Assembly (NCBI GenBank): GCA_014885115.2
Contig: WKLE02002904.1
Coordinates: 1-17,335 of the forward strand
DNA length: 17,335 bases
From: Asterionellopsis glacialis
Taxonomy: Eukaryota; Bacillariophyta; Plagiogrammaphyceae; Rhaphoneidales; Asterionellopsidaceae
Direction of reading: 5' to 3'
The notes under the pieces were generated by a model, which saw only the letters and a program-made list of their open reading frames with translations, did no database searches and was not told the DNA's origin. Positions 1-8,039 of the stretch are shown here, one piece after another (the stretch's first letter is position 1; the number at the start of each line of letters is the position of its first letter). The translations under genes and the position numbers were made by a program.

Positions 1-690
1 GTACAGATGGCATGGTTGGCAGTGGCCAGGAATGAATCCACAAAGTCATTAGCTTCTGCAATGTTTTGTGGTGGATGTGCATGAGTTTAAGGTACAAATG
101 ATATTTCCCATTGTTTGATGTATGCCTTCGCAAATTGCATTGCCTTGTGGGTTCTTGATAGTGGTTGGAATGTCTTGAATGCCCATCATTCAGACTCTTC
201 TTTGGAAGCCTTCTCCTGTGAATTCTCCTACATTGTCATGAATGATTTTTAATGGGCAAGGATATCGTGAGCACCATATTCTTCAAGTTTCTGGCCTGTG
301 TGTTCTGAAGACTTGTTATTTATGCATGCAAATTCAGGCAGGTTAGTTACAGTGTCAATGAAAGTAATAGCACAAAATTGAATGTCTTCACCATTTACAT
401 TGATGGTCCAGGGACTGATGAGGTCAACTGCTACTTCACTCCATGGTGTATGATAATCTAGCACCATGATGAAAAAAGGTACCTTTTCATCCATTATAAT
501 GATTATGTGTAAACAATCTACTAAAGCCTTCCTATCCTAAATAATGTATTGTAAACCATGCATCAGCAAGGAGTTCATCATTGTTTATTGTTAGGTCAAA
601 TGGTACCACACACTTCTTTGTCATTATCACTTCTGTTGTTCTCCATGTTGTTTCTATGCCTGAACTAATTTTTATGGTGATGTAGTAGTA
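1..690 (-). pseudogene. Decayed Ty3/gypsy-type retrotransposon integrase (core plus part of the N-terminal region)
   Basis: Read on the minus strand, this is a retroviral-type integrase core. The first catalytic Asp lies in PWSEVAVDLISPW (about 435-420). The second lies in KIIHDNVGEF, and the Glu in [10 protein letters not shown]. There are 35 codons between the second Asp and the Glu, the classic DD35E spacing. The downstream motif [12 protein letters not shown], followed by FLATANHA, also fits Ty3-group integrases. The frame is broken in three places: a one-base shift near 275 (before RYPCPLKII), an in-frame TGA at 190-192, and another shift near 85-90. Further upstream, roughly 690-495, a stretch with VVPFDL and HYLG-x-EGFSRLF resembles the HHCC zinc-binding region, but it carries stops and the CxxC pair is missing. 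The element runs off the left edge; no LTR is visible. It is certainly non-functional as it stands. The family call is firm, but the clade within Ty3/gypsy is not. Confidence 0.85.
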
Positions 691-772
691 ATTCATGTAC
701 AATTATTCTAAAATTAGGTAGTATGCAATGCCGATTTGTGCACCCTCCTCCCTAACTAAAATCCAGTCAAAT

Positions 773-793
773 AGGTCCTAAACTCTAGGACCT
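773..793. repeat. Inverted repeat AGGTCCTA / TAGGACCT
   Basis: Two perfect 8-base arms (773-780 and 786-793) are separated by the 5-base spacer AACTC. The arm TAGGACCT appears again as a tandem pair at 13269-13276 and 13279-13286, inside the palindrome cluster 12.5 kb away. It could be an end of a small mobile element or a transcript hairpin; nothing here decides between them. Confidence 0.6.
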
Positions 794-1245
794 GCTCCCA
801 GAATAACTAGAATCCATCAGTGATGAACGCATTGTACCAATTCTCTAATGCCACCTTGTCCTGTTCATACAAGAAGCTGGTAGTGACAAAGAGAAAATTA
901 ATAATATATGACAAGAAAAAATGCACAAGAAAACTTACACCAGTGTTGGGATTGTACAGTAAAGCAGATTTTAATGATAGAGCTTACATGCATACCCCAG
1001 ACTTTAGCAACAAATTTTTAAAAGATAGTTCAAATATGTAGTATTTATTTTCCTGGTATCTTTTCATAACTAAGGGCTAGGCAGGCGGGGAAAGAATGTT
1101 TATCATTGTCACATTGTCATGAATATTCTCAACATGGATCACTGAATAATAATAATGTAACAATCAACAACAAAAAGTGAGAAAGGAGAAGAAAACTTAG
1201 CCAAGTCTGTGATATTATGCTCTTGATATAGAGATCAGCCTTTTA

Positions 1246-1295
1246 GGGAAGGGAAGGGAAGGGAAGGGAAGGGAAGGGAAGGGAAGGGAAGGGAA
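1246..1295. repeat. (GGGAA)10 pentanucleotide array
   Basis: Ten perfect GGGAA units followed by the degenerate GAGAAGAAG. Every unit carries a GGG run with a 2-base AA spacer, so the plus strand can fold into G-quadruplexes in several registers. The complementary strand is a polypyrimidine tract. Confidence 0.95.
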
Positions 1296-1594
1296 GAGAA
1301 GAAGCGCAGACAATGTTAGCAGCTGATGATGTCAGCAAACAGAATTAGCCAATCAGTAGAGTTCATTTAAATTCACGATTTGTGGCATCACAAGGGCGGA
1401 GATGCTCTTCGCATCGTCAGCCAGGCCGAGACACTTTGAGTTTCGCGCAGTGAAAGGAAGAAATAATAATAATATGCATGATGTTTTCAGACTAACGTAA
1501 TATGAATCCAGTACATATGACATGTATTTTTATGAAATTTTGATTTTGCAGGAATAACAGGCAGAAGATGTTTGTGGTCATCGGTGCAGCAATG

Positions 1595-1689
1595 TACACC
1601 CCCCGCGATAAGATGGTTGGTACACCCCTCACATTATGATTGGATAGATGCTCAATCATGATTATTCATTGGTCCTTTTGGGGGGTGTA
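1595..1689. mobile_element. Possible 95-bp MITE with CACCCCCC ends and a TA target site
   Basis: TACACCCCCC at 1595-1604 is the exact inverted copy of GGGGGGTGTA at 1680-1689. If the outer TA dinucleotides are a target duplication, the terminal inverted repeat is CACCCCCC, as in Tc1/mariner-type MITEs. Near the centre is a hairpin with ATGATTG (1636-1642) and CAATCAT (1653-1659). There is no coding capacity. Short arms and a TA duplication can arise by chance, so the call is tentative; other copies in the genome would be needed to support it. Confidence 0.3.
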
Positions 1690-2196
1690 TCAACTACTAA
1701 TAATACATATGAATATATGCGTACAGAAGAACGTATTTTTCACCTGGACAACAAATAAAAAAGGATTGCATGAATAAAGCACTATACAATTAGGAGTACT
1801 TGAATTGGGCCGTACGCAAGATCCCATCTTCGTTTCTTGCGTTCTCTATATTAGTAGAATGTCATGTATTTCTACGGGGTGAACAAAACGAACCGAAGAG
1901 ATTCTTTTTATTCTTTTGATTTTTATACGATCAGAAACGAATTCCCTAATGTGAAAATGTATAGCACATATGGAATACGACAATACAACACTGTATGTCT
2001 GACGAATTCATTTAAGGTTTGATACTGTGAAGACGTTGTATCCTTGAAAGTACTTTTAGATGTATTCATTTGACCAATCAAATAGGCACTCACAACGATA
2101 GATAAACCTTTTGATAGGTTCGTTTTGTGAATGTCTCGTGTGTACAGTACATCATAATATATCTTGGATGCATGTGAACAGTACTATTAAAATAAA

Positions 2197-2258
2197 TACC
2201 AGGTATACCAGGTATTTTTACCATCGAGTATCTACGGTATTGCAAGTAGTACCAGGTA
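2197..2258. repeat. Three copies of the quasi-palindrome TACCAGGTA
   Basis: TACCAGGTA occurs at 2197-2205, 2206-2214 and 2250-2258; the first two abut. The motif is symmetrical about its central A (TACC-A-GGTA). A fourth copy, reversed as TACCTGGTA, lies at 6662-6670. The cluster is about 710-770 bases before the ATG at 2969. It could be a binding site for a dimeric regulator, but that is only inference from the symmetry. Confidence 0.5.
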
Positions 2259-2548
2259 AGTACTTCACGGAGTGGGATCTTTCTACATAATTGATTTTGC
2301 ACTCTTTGAGACGATCCTGGGGCTCTCATTTTCTACCTTGTTCGAGTGTGTGTCATTCATCCTTTCTCGTGTGCATTTTTCTTCTTTTGTGGAAGAATCT
2401 AAGAAAGCACCAGAGAAATCTCACAAAGTCAGTCAGTAAACTACGAGAAAGCGCAGACAACACCTGCCAACTCGTACTATCTATTACTCGCTCTAGAGTC
2501 GTCATTTTGTAATCTCATTCTTTCATTGGGATTTGGAAACAGAGACGG

Positions 2549-2588
2549 ACGAACGAACGAACGAACGAACGAACGAACGAACGAACGA
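2549..2588. repeat. (ACGA)10 tetranucleotide array
   Basis: Ten perfect ACGA units about 380 bases before the ATG of the beta-propeller gene, probably in its promoter or 5' leader. The length is likely to vary between alleles. Confidence 0.95.
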
Positions 2589-2968
2589 GAGAAAAGATTG
2601 CTTCTGTTTTCATTTGAACAAAGAAGACGACAAAGTAACAAAGACGACAATATAATTCATTATCGAAGAAGGATACAGTACGTAGAACAACAAGATCTGA
2701 CGTTTTCCTTGTTTCTCTTATTGTTCTTCTTTTGTGAATCAACCCGCCCAACAAACACGTGCGGTGTGCAGAACCGCACTACGACACCTTAACAACAAAA
2801 CATCAGTCACTTGAGGGTGTTCCCATACTCTTTCTCTCTCCCCCCCCCAAAATAACACTTTCAAAATTGTGAAAGCTCCCACCTACTAAAAAGTATATTG
2901 GAAGACAGAGAGAAGTAAAACAACAGCAACAATAGTTCGTTCGAGAGTAGTATTTTGAACATTGCAGA

Positions 2969-5900
2969 ATGAAAATCATGTCGTCACGTTGCTGCCGTTG
3001 TGTCAACAACACTTTCATGACGATTCAAATTACCATGACAATGTTAGCGCTGTCGCTGTATGCTGTACAGGCATTAGATTCTTCATCATCATCAAATTAT
3101 GTACCATTCGGATATCAATCTGGTACAAGCACAACAGATCATAATTCATATGCAGGTAGTATTGCCATTCATAATCATGTTGTTGTTGTGACAGGTACAA
3201 CGTACAGTACAGTTTTTGGATTAAAACAAAATGAAGAAGCTCCAACTGCGACAGCGACAGCGACTGCGTCTAGTCAAGATAGTGATTGTTTTGTAGCCAT
3301 GTTTGAATTACAAAACAATAAACAGAGTGACCAAGAAGACAATCAAGGTGGTGGTATTGTCATGGAATTTCAAGATCGGTTTGGTGTATCATCATCATCT
3401 AATGATAATGAAAAAGGTGCAGTATCTGATACATGTAGTAAAATCATCACGAGTCAAAAGGGATCTAAATTATATACCATTGGACATGCACCACCAGGTG
3501 GATTGTTAACGCAAGAGGATGCCTTGCATCATCATCCGTCCAATTTAGGTCATCAAACCATGTATGGGACATTGTTGGAATTTGGTGTTACTACAGATAT
3601 TGCGTTACAAGGTGGACATATATTTGATACCTCCAGTGTACAATATCCTATAGATATAGTTCAAGGCGGCGGTGGCAACCAAAATAAGAATGAAATGTTT
3701 GTATCTGTCATGTCAACAGATGATACATCGACATACCCATTAAGTACTATATCTGCCGCCAATAGTAAAGAAGGAATTGTATCACCGTATTCGAATTTAG
3801 GTACGACATTAGAACCTAATTATATTGAATATTACCCGTTTGGACGTAAGAAATATGCGTATGAAATTCATAAATTAACTGAGAAACCTGCTGGTGCGGA
3901 TGATGCTGCATCGGCACCCGATAATGCAGGCACACGAGATGCATTTACCAAATCATGGGTACAAACCTTTCGTGCTGTACCCATGGATACGTCCCATTTA
4001 CAAATTACATCCATGATCCAATTATCACCTGAATCCATGGGGAGTGAACAACTCGTCGTTTCTGGATATACCAATGGTCATGGTGTAGCTGTGGGTGGTT
4101 TGGTGCCCAGTTTAACTAAAAATATGAATGGCTTTGTGACCTTTATAAATCCACAAAATGGAATGGTGGAAAAATCAATACGTATACAAAGTTCTCATGA
4201 TTTAGAAGATTATGTCACGGGATTGTGTCATGATGATCATCATGTGTATGTAGTTGGATATACACAGGGTACATTACTGACCAATAAAGCACCCTTGCAA
4301 CGGGATGTTGCAGCAAAAGACACTACTGTCACAACAGGTACTACTGCAGTTGCTGCTGCTGCGGAAGCACGAACCACTACTGGTGGTAGTGGTAGTGGTA
4401 CCCGTAGAAGAACAAATGATGACAACAACAAAAGTGAAGCCGATGGTCATTTTGAAGCCTTTATACAATGTATTGATTTACAAACTATGAAACCTACATG
4501 GACCAAACAAATTAAATCATCACGTCAAGGAAAAGGGAATATATATGGAATGACATGTACTGTGGGTCAAGCAGAGATGAATGGCAATGGCAATAATGGA
4601 GTCGTCTATTTGGCAGGCAATGTGGAAAAAAATACAGTTGTCGAGGGGATACCAAAACAAGATTTATTCCAAACAAGTGACAATACAGATGTATTTGTTG
4701 CACAATTTGATGCACATACAGGTATACGTAACTTTGTACGTCAAATAGGATCAACTCTCCATAATGATAGGATAGCACCCAAGGGTGGATTAGTGATTGA
4801 TCCTACCACTCAAAATGTGATTGTGTATGGAACAACTCAAGGGAGTTTTCAACGACAAAAAATGACAACCTCTGAGAATGATGTAAGTGATATCTTTTTA
4901 CTAAGTTTATCAAAACAAGATGGTTCGTATAAAACATCTATAGATATGGATCCTGAGAATGCCATGAGTGATGCAGGTGATGCTACTACGACGACGACAA
5001 CCACAACAACCACAGCTCCACAGAAACCAGTAACACCTACAGAACCGAAATCATCCAGAGCCTTCTTTACTAAAATATTGGGCAAAAATTCCTTACCCCT
5101 GTTGATTGGTATTGGTGTTGTAACTTTATTCGCTATTGGGTGCATAGCCTATCGTGAAATTGTATCTTTGCAATTTGAATTAAATTACTATGATAATGAT
5201 GAAGTGGATCCTATATCACAATATTTGGCTGCCTTTGAATTTGGTGATATTGAGATCAAACATTCGGCGTCGGGTGGGTACCATGCAATCTATACAGATC
5301 CAGAATTGGCTGAACAGTCGGTGGGGGAAACATCCTCTGTGGCCTACCGTGCCGAACCCTACTTGTATACCAGTGATCATGATCGACGTGTGGAGGATGC
5401 CTTGTTCATTGATGATTATGAACCGCGTAATAGATTTTCCATGTCTGGACATGTACTACATAACATTGATGATGATTCACAGACAGGTGGTGCTGGAAAT
5501 AGTGAACATGAGAATAGTATTGATCCATCAGATATCATGGCTAGTTATGATGATCGTATGGATTTATTTGTGGAACCACAAATTTTACGTAGGCCTCATC
5601 GTTCCGGCACAAGAAGGAAAGGGTATAATAGTAAATGGGTGGAGGCTTATGAAAGGTGGGTTTTTTTTCAAACTACTTTTTATACTTGAATTTTTTAAGC
5701 GTACAACTGAAAGCAGGTGATATCATCATTACCTGTTTTTTCTTTTGTGTTGTGCCTGCACTCCACTATTTGTATGTCTAACATTTTTGCTATGCTTGTT
5801 TCTCAAAACCTGGAAAAAAAACAGGGAATCAGCGTCTTTCCGTGATTTAGATCCATTTCCTGATCAGAAACCTTCTTATTCACGAGAAACAAAAAGTGAA

Positions 5901-6107
5901 GGTGGTTCGATTACTTCCCTCACAGGTCTTTCTGATGAAAGAAATGATGATGTTGGTGGTAGTAGTAATAATAATACCAGCAGTAGCAGCAGCAACAACA
6001 ACAACAACAATACCAACGATAACAACGACAGTAGCGGTGATGACATGGGTGATTCAAAACAAACTGAATCGACAGAAGAAGATCAGTGGGGACAAGATAT
6101 TTGTTAA
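2969..6107 (+). CDS. Single-pass membrane protein with beta-propeller-like ectodomain and long cytoplasmic tail (two exons)
   Basis: Join 2969-5655 and 5825-6107, giving 989 residues. Residues 1-35 form a signal peptide with a hydrophobic core at about 18-35. Residues 60-660 contain imperfect repeats of the SBBP/Delta-60 beta-propeller type: an aromatic-rich strand (NGFVTFINPQNG; DVFVAQFDAHTG; DIFLLSLSKQDG) paired with a strand such as VYVVGYTQG, VVYLAGNVE or VIVYGTTQGSF. Blocks rich in Ala/Thr/Gly (450-482) and a Thr run (673-682) look like linkers, the latter a stalk next to the membrane. One transmembrane helix lies at about 709-728, followed by a tail of about 260 residues. The tail has GDIEIKHSASGGYH (759-772), VEDALFID (808-815) and an Asn/Ser-rich end. 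Topology is type I, probably at the cell surface or in the secretory pathway; the ligand is unknown. The first ATG is used because it begins the signal peptide. I recall similar tails in other diatom membrane proteins, but could not check this. Confidence 0.85.
5656..5824 (+). other. Intron of the beta-propeller membrane protein gene (169 nt)
   Basis: Donor GAAAG|GTGGGT and acceptor AAAACAG|GGAATC join as phase 2 (AG + G gives Arg 896). The reading frame then continues as ESASFRDLDPF to the TAA at 6105-6107. A CTAAC branch-like sequence lies near 5778. The acceptor is preceded by a run of eight A rather than pyrimidines, which is unusual. If the intron is retained, translation stops at 5689 after ten foreign residues, and the last 93 residues of the tail are lost. 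Confidence 0.8.
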
Positions 6108-6357
6108 AACAAAATAGAAACAGCAAGAAGAGAAAAGAAAAAATCTACATTAAAAAATCGAAAGAAACCTGCATATTAAAAAAAATATAATATTTCACAC
6201 ACTAAAACATAAGACAAAGTTTTCACACGCACTAGAGACTACAATGGATCTCTAAACTTAGTAGGTTGGTATATTGTGCAGAACAAATATTCATAAACAA
6301 GTTTGGCGACTAAGATAGTGAAGCAGTTGTATCACACTTTACTGCAATTTGCCATCG

Positions 6358-6375
6358 TACAGTACGAGTACTGTA
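6358..6375. repeat. Inverted repeat TACAGTAC-GA-GTACTGTA
   Basis: Perfect 8-base arms with a 2-base spacer, about 250 bases after the stop of the membrane protein gene. The same arm sequence occurs singly at 2143-2150 and, reversed, at 7110-7117. It could form a hairpin in a 3' UTR or act as a dyad binding site. Confidence 0.6.
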
Positions 6376-6560
6376 GTGAAAATCAAAAATAATGGAACAC
6401 CACGAACTCCCATCATCGACAAAGTCAAGTTTTCGAAAATTTGTTGCAGGCTTGCTCGCAAATCTCGACACTTGGAGTGCTAATTCATGGCCGGGCACTG
6501 GGAATCGGTATCATGAGGACACGCATACAAATCTTCTTTGCGGAAATCACGTATCAACGC

Positions 6561-6628
6561 CCATATTCAACTTGAGGCGTCATATATATATTATAACAAC
6601 CCCCCATATTGAAGTTGAGGTGTCATAG
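6561..6628. repeat. Two-copy imperfect direct repeat, period 43
   Basis: CCATATTCAACTTGAGGCGT at 6561 and CCATATTGAAGTTGAGGTGT at 6604 share 16 of 20 bases, and both are followed by CATA. No function is evident. Confidence 0.6.
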
Positions 6629-6918
6629 TCCATAAGGTACGGATATTAGTACTGGGAGCAGTACCTGGTACTGGTGCAGCTCATTTTGCTTACCTGCTGG
6701 TAGTGTACCTGTATGAATGAAGTCCTACAGTCATACAAAATTACATTGCGTTCTCTTTTTTTAACTTGAACAGAACATATTTTTCCTTTTAATAGAATTT
6801 TCCAGTATCGGACGTACAGAAAGTATGAAATAGTTCATATGATAGAGAGTATGGTTTAGTAGGCCTAGACACTGACAATGGGTGGGCGGGGTGAAGTCTA
6901 AAAAGGCTATTTCAATTA

Positions 6919-7000
6919 GTGTTACCACTTGGAATGATTTTTGGCTATTTGTGTTACCAACTCGAATGATAGCAATTTGCGTGTTACCATTCAAGAAGAC
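6919..7000. repeat. Three short direct repeats headed by GTGTTACCA
   Basis: GTGTTACCA occurs at 6919, 6951 and 6981. The first two copies continue with related sequence (ACTTGGAATGAT; AACTCGAATGAT). The spacing is 32 and then 30 bases, with diverged intervening sequence. Only three units are present and they are degenerate, so this is not a CRISPR array; it looks like an old minisatellite. Confidence 0.55.
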
Positions 7001-7152
7001 ACTTTCTATATACACACATTTATTTAATAATAATTCATGTAAGGACGAATGATACCCTATTAAAACAATAATAAATTCGAAATACTGAAATATAAAACAA
7101 GATACATAAGTACTGTACTGATTATGAAAAACGACTCATATTATTATATGCA

Positions 7153-7322
7153 TTGACGTGCATACTACTGTAAATTAGATTGAAAAAGTGTAAATAGCAC
7201 TTTTGATTTCATTTTTTTTTGCATTTAAGGTACAAACATTTGACGTGCATACTACTGTAAATTAGATTGAAAAAGTTTAAATAGCACTTTTGATTTCATT
7301 TTTTTTGCATTTAAGTACAAAA
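7153..7322. repeat. 87-bp tandem duplication
   Basis: The unit starts TTGACGTGCATACTACTGTA at 7153 and again at 7240. The copies are nearly identical and differ by a GTG-to-GTT change and by length changes in a T run, which points to recent origin. Copy 1 contains a hairpin AAAAGTG-TAAATAG-CACTTTT that the substitution weakens in copy 2. The pair lies 420-590 bases before the ATG at 7740. Confidence 0.9.
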
Positions 7323-7739
7323 GAATGAAAAAGATACAGAACCATCCGGCAGTATCATGCCTATTCAAAAAAATTGCTTTTCGGCCCTTGATATCCAAAA
7401 AGAGTACAAGGTTCATTCCCTGCAGAACTATTTTTTACCGCAGGTAGATAGATATTCAATTACCAAAAGCCCGCGCATATTTTTATTTTTTTCAGACAAG
7501 CAACAGATTTTGTGCGGGATTACGTCAACCGTGCCCCTGCTGCTGTTGTTCAAAGTTATTTTTGTCACGGTTCAAAGGCAGATATTGACTTCTTATCGCA
7601 CTTATCTATTCCTGCCTAAGCTAGCTGGGGGGGGCTGCTTGCTAAAAAAAATAGAAAACCATCAAACCTTTGGCACACCACTCAGAGACATAATAACACA
7701 CTTCTTTCAAAATACCTTCTGTCAACTGTCACTGAACCT

Positions 7740-8030
7740 ATGGATCCTATCATCATAAAACGAAAGCGAGAGAATGCCAATGATGGCCAAGTAATACACC
7801 AAGAACCACCTAAAAGGATAAAAGAGGAGAATATCACCTTCAACAGTGCTAATTGGGATTGGATTGAAAATTTCACAGCAGCTGAAGAGGGTGCTGTTAC
7901 GCTTGTTGGACCCTACTTACGTGCTTCAAGAGGTCAAAAAGATAGTCCAGGATTTCATGACCTAGTGGGTGAAGTTGAAGCTCGAGCTGTTTTTGAAACG
8001 ACCAAAGCCTTACGAAAGAAAGGGTATTAA
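7740..8030 (+). CDS. N-terminal segment of the acidic-tailed protein, ended by an in-frame TAA
   Basis: This 96-codon frame starts with ATG after CTGAACCT and stops at TAA 8028-8030. Only three codons (TGC CCA TCC) separate it from the ATG at 8040, and the two are in the same reading frame. Residues 7-10 (KRKR) and 25-28 (KRIK) fit a bipartite nuclear localisation signal with a 14-residue spacer. The remainder (NWDWIENF, VEARAVFETTKALRKKGY) has ordinary globular composition that runs naturally into the next segment. I read it as the true N-terminus of a 472-codon gene carrying one nonsense codon. Alternatives are a sequencing error, stop-codon readthrough, or a short upstream frame followed by reinitiation at 8040. 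I know of no named family. Confidence 0.6.
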   Translation: MDPIIIKRKRENANDGQVIHQEPPKRIKEENITFNSANWDWIENFTAAEEGAVTLVGPYLRASRGQKDSPGFHDLVGEVEARAVFETTKALRKKGY

Positions 8031-8039
8031 TGCCCATCC

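Larger units (their letters stand above)
691..2968. other. Gene-free region upstream of the beta-propeller gene
   Basis: I see no convincing coding sequence here; the longest frames (for example 820-1041) lack codon structure or motifs. The stretch holds a hairpin at 773-793, a GGGAA array, a possible 95-bp MITE, a cluster of TACCAGGTA motifs and an ACGA array. The last 450 bases probably include the promoter and 5' leader of the gene starting at 2969. They contain the tetranucleotide array and a run of nine C at 2840-2848. No clear TATA box or initiator could be fixed by eye. Confidence 0.6.
6108..7739. other. Gene-free region between the two plus-strand genes
   Basis: It starts with the A-rich 3' flank of the membrane protein gene (6108-6230) and ends with the presumed promoter of the gene at 7740. 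It contains a near-palindrome at 6358-6375, a 43-base direct repeat at 6561-6628, a reversed TACCAGGTA motif at 6662-6670, three GTGTTACCA repeats at 6919-6989 and an 87-base tandem duplication at 7153-7322. A frame at 7357-7758 is open for 133 codons, but I do not believe it is coding. Confidence 0.6.

Noticed and set aside
820..1041. Open frame of 73 codons on the plus strand
   Set aside because: Lys/Asn-rich translation of AT-rich DNA with no motif or splice signals.
1395..1440. GATGC-TCTTC-GCATC hairpin as part of a tRNA or small RNA gene
   Set aside because: No A or B box, acceptor stem or other arms could be folded around it.
5190..5720. 176-codon plus-strand frame overlapping the membrane protein gene
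   Set aside because: Shadow of the main frame; Ile/Met-rich translation with no domain, while the main frame continues through the intron.
6919..7000. Spaced GTGTTACCA repeats as a CRISPR-like array
   Set aside because: Only three degenerate units, a 9-base core and a eukaryotic context.
7357..7758. 133-codon plus-strand frame before the acidic-tailed gene
   Set aside because: Composition is that of random AT-rich sequence, and it overlaps the start of the well-supported frame at 7740.
8028..8030. Selenocysteine recoding at the internal stop
   Set aside because: The codon is TAA, not TGA.
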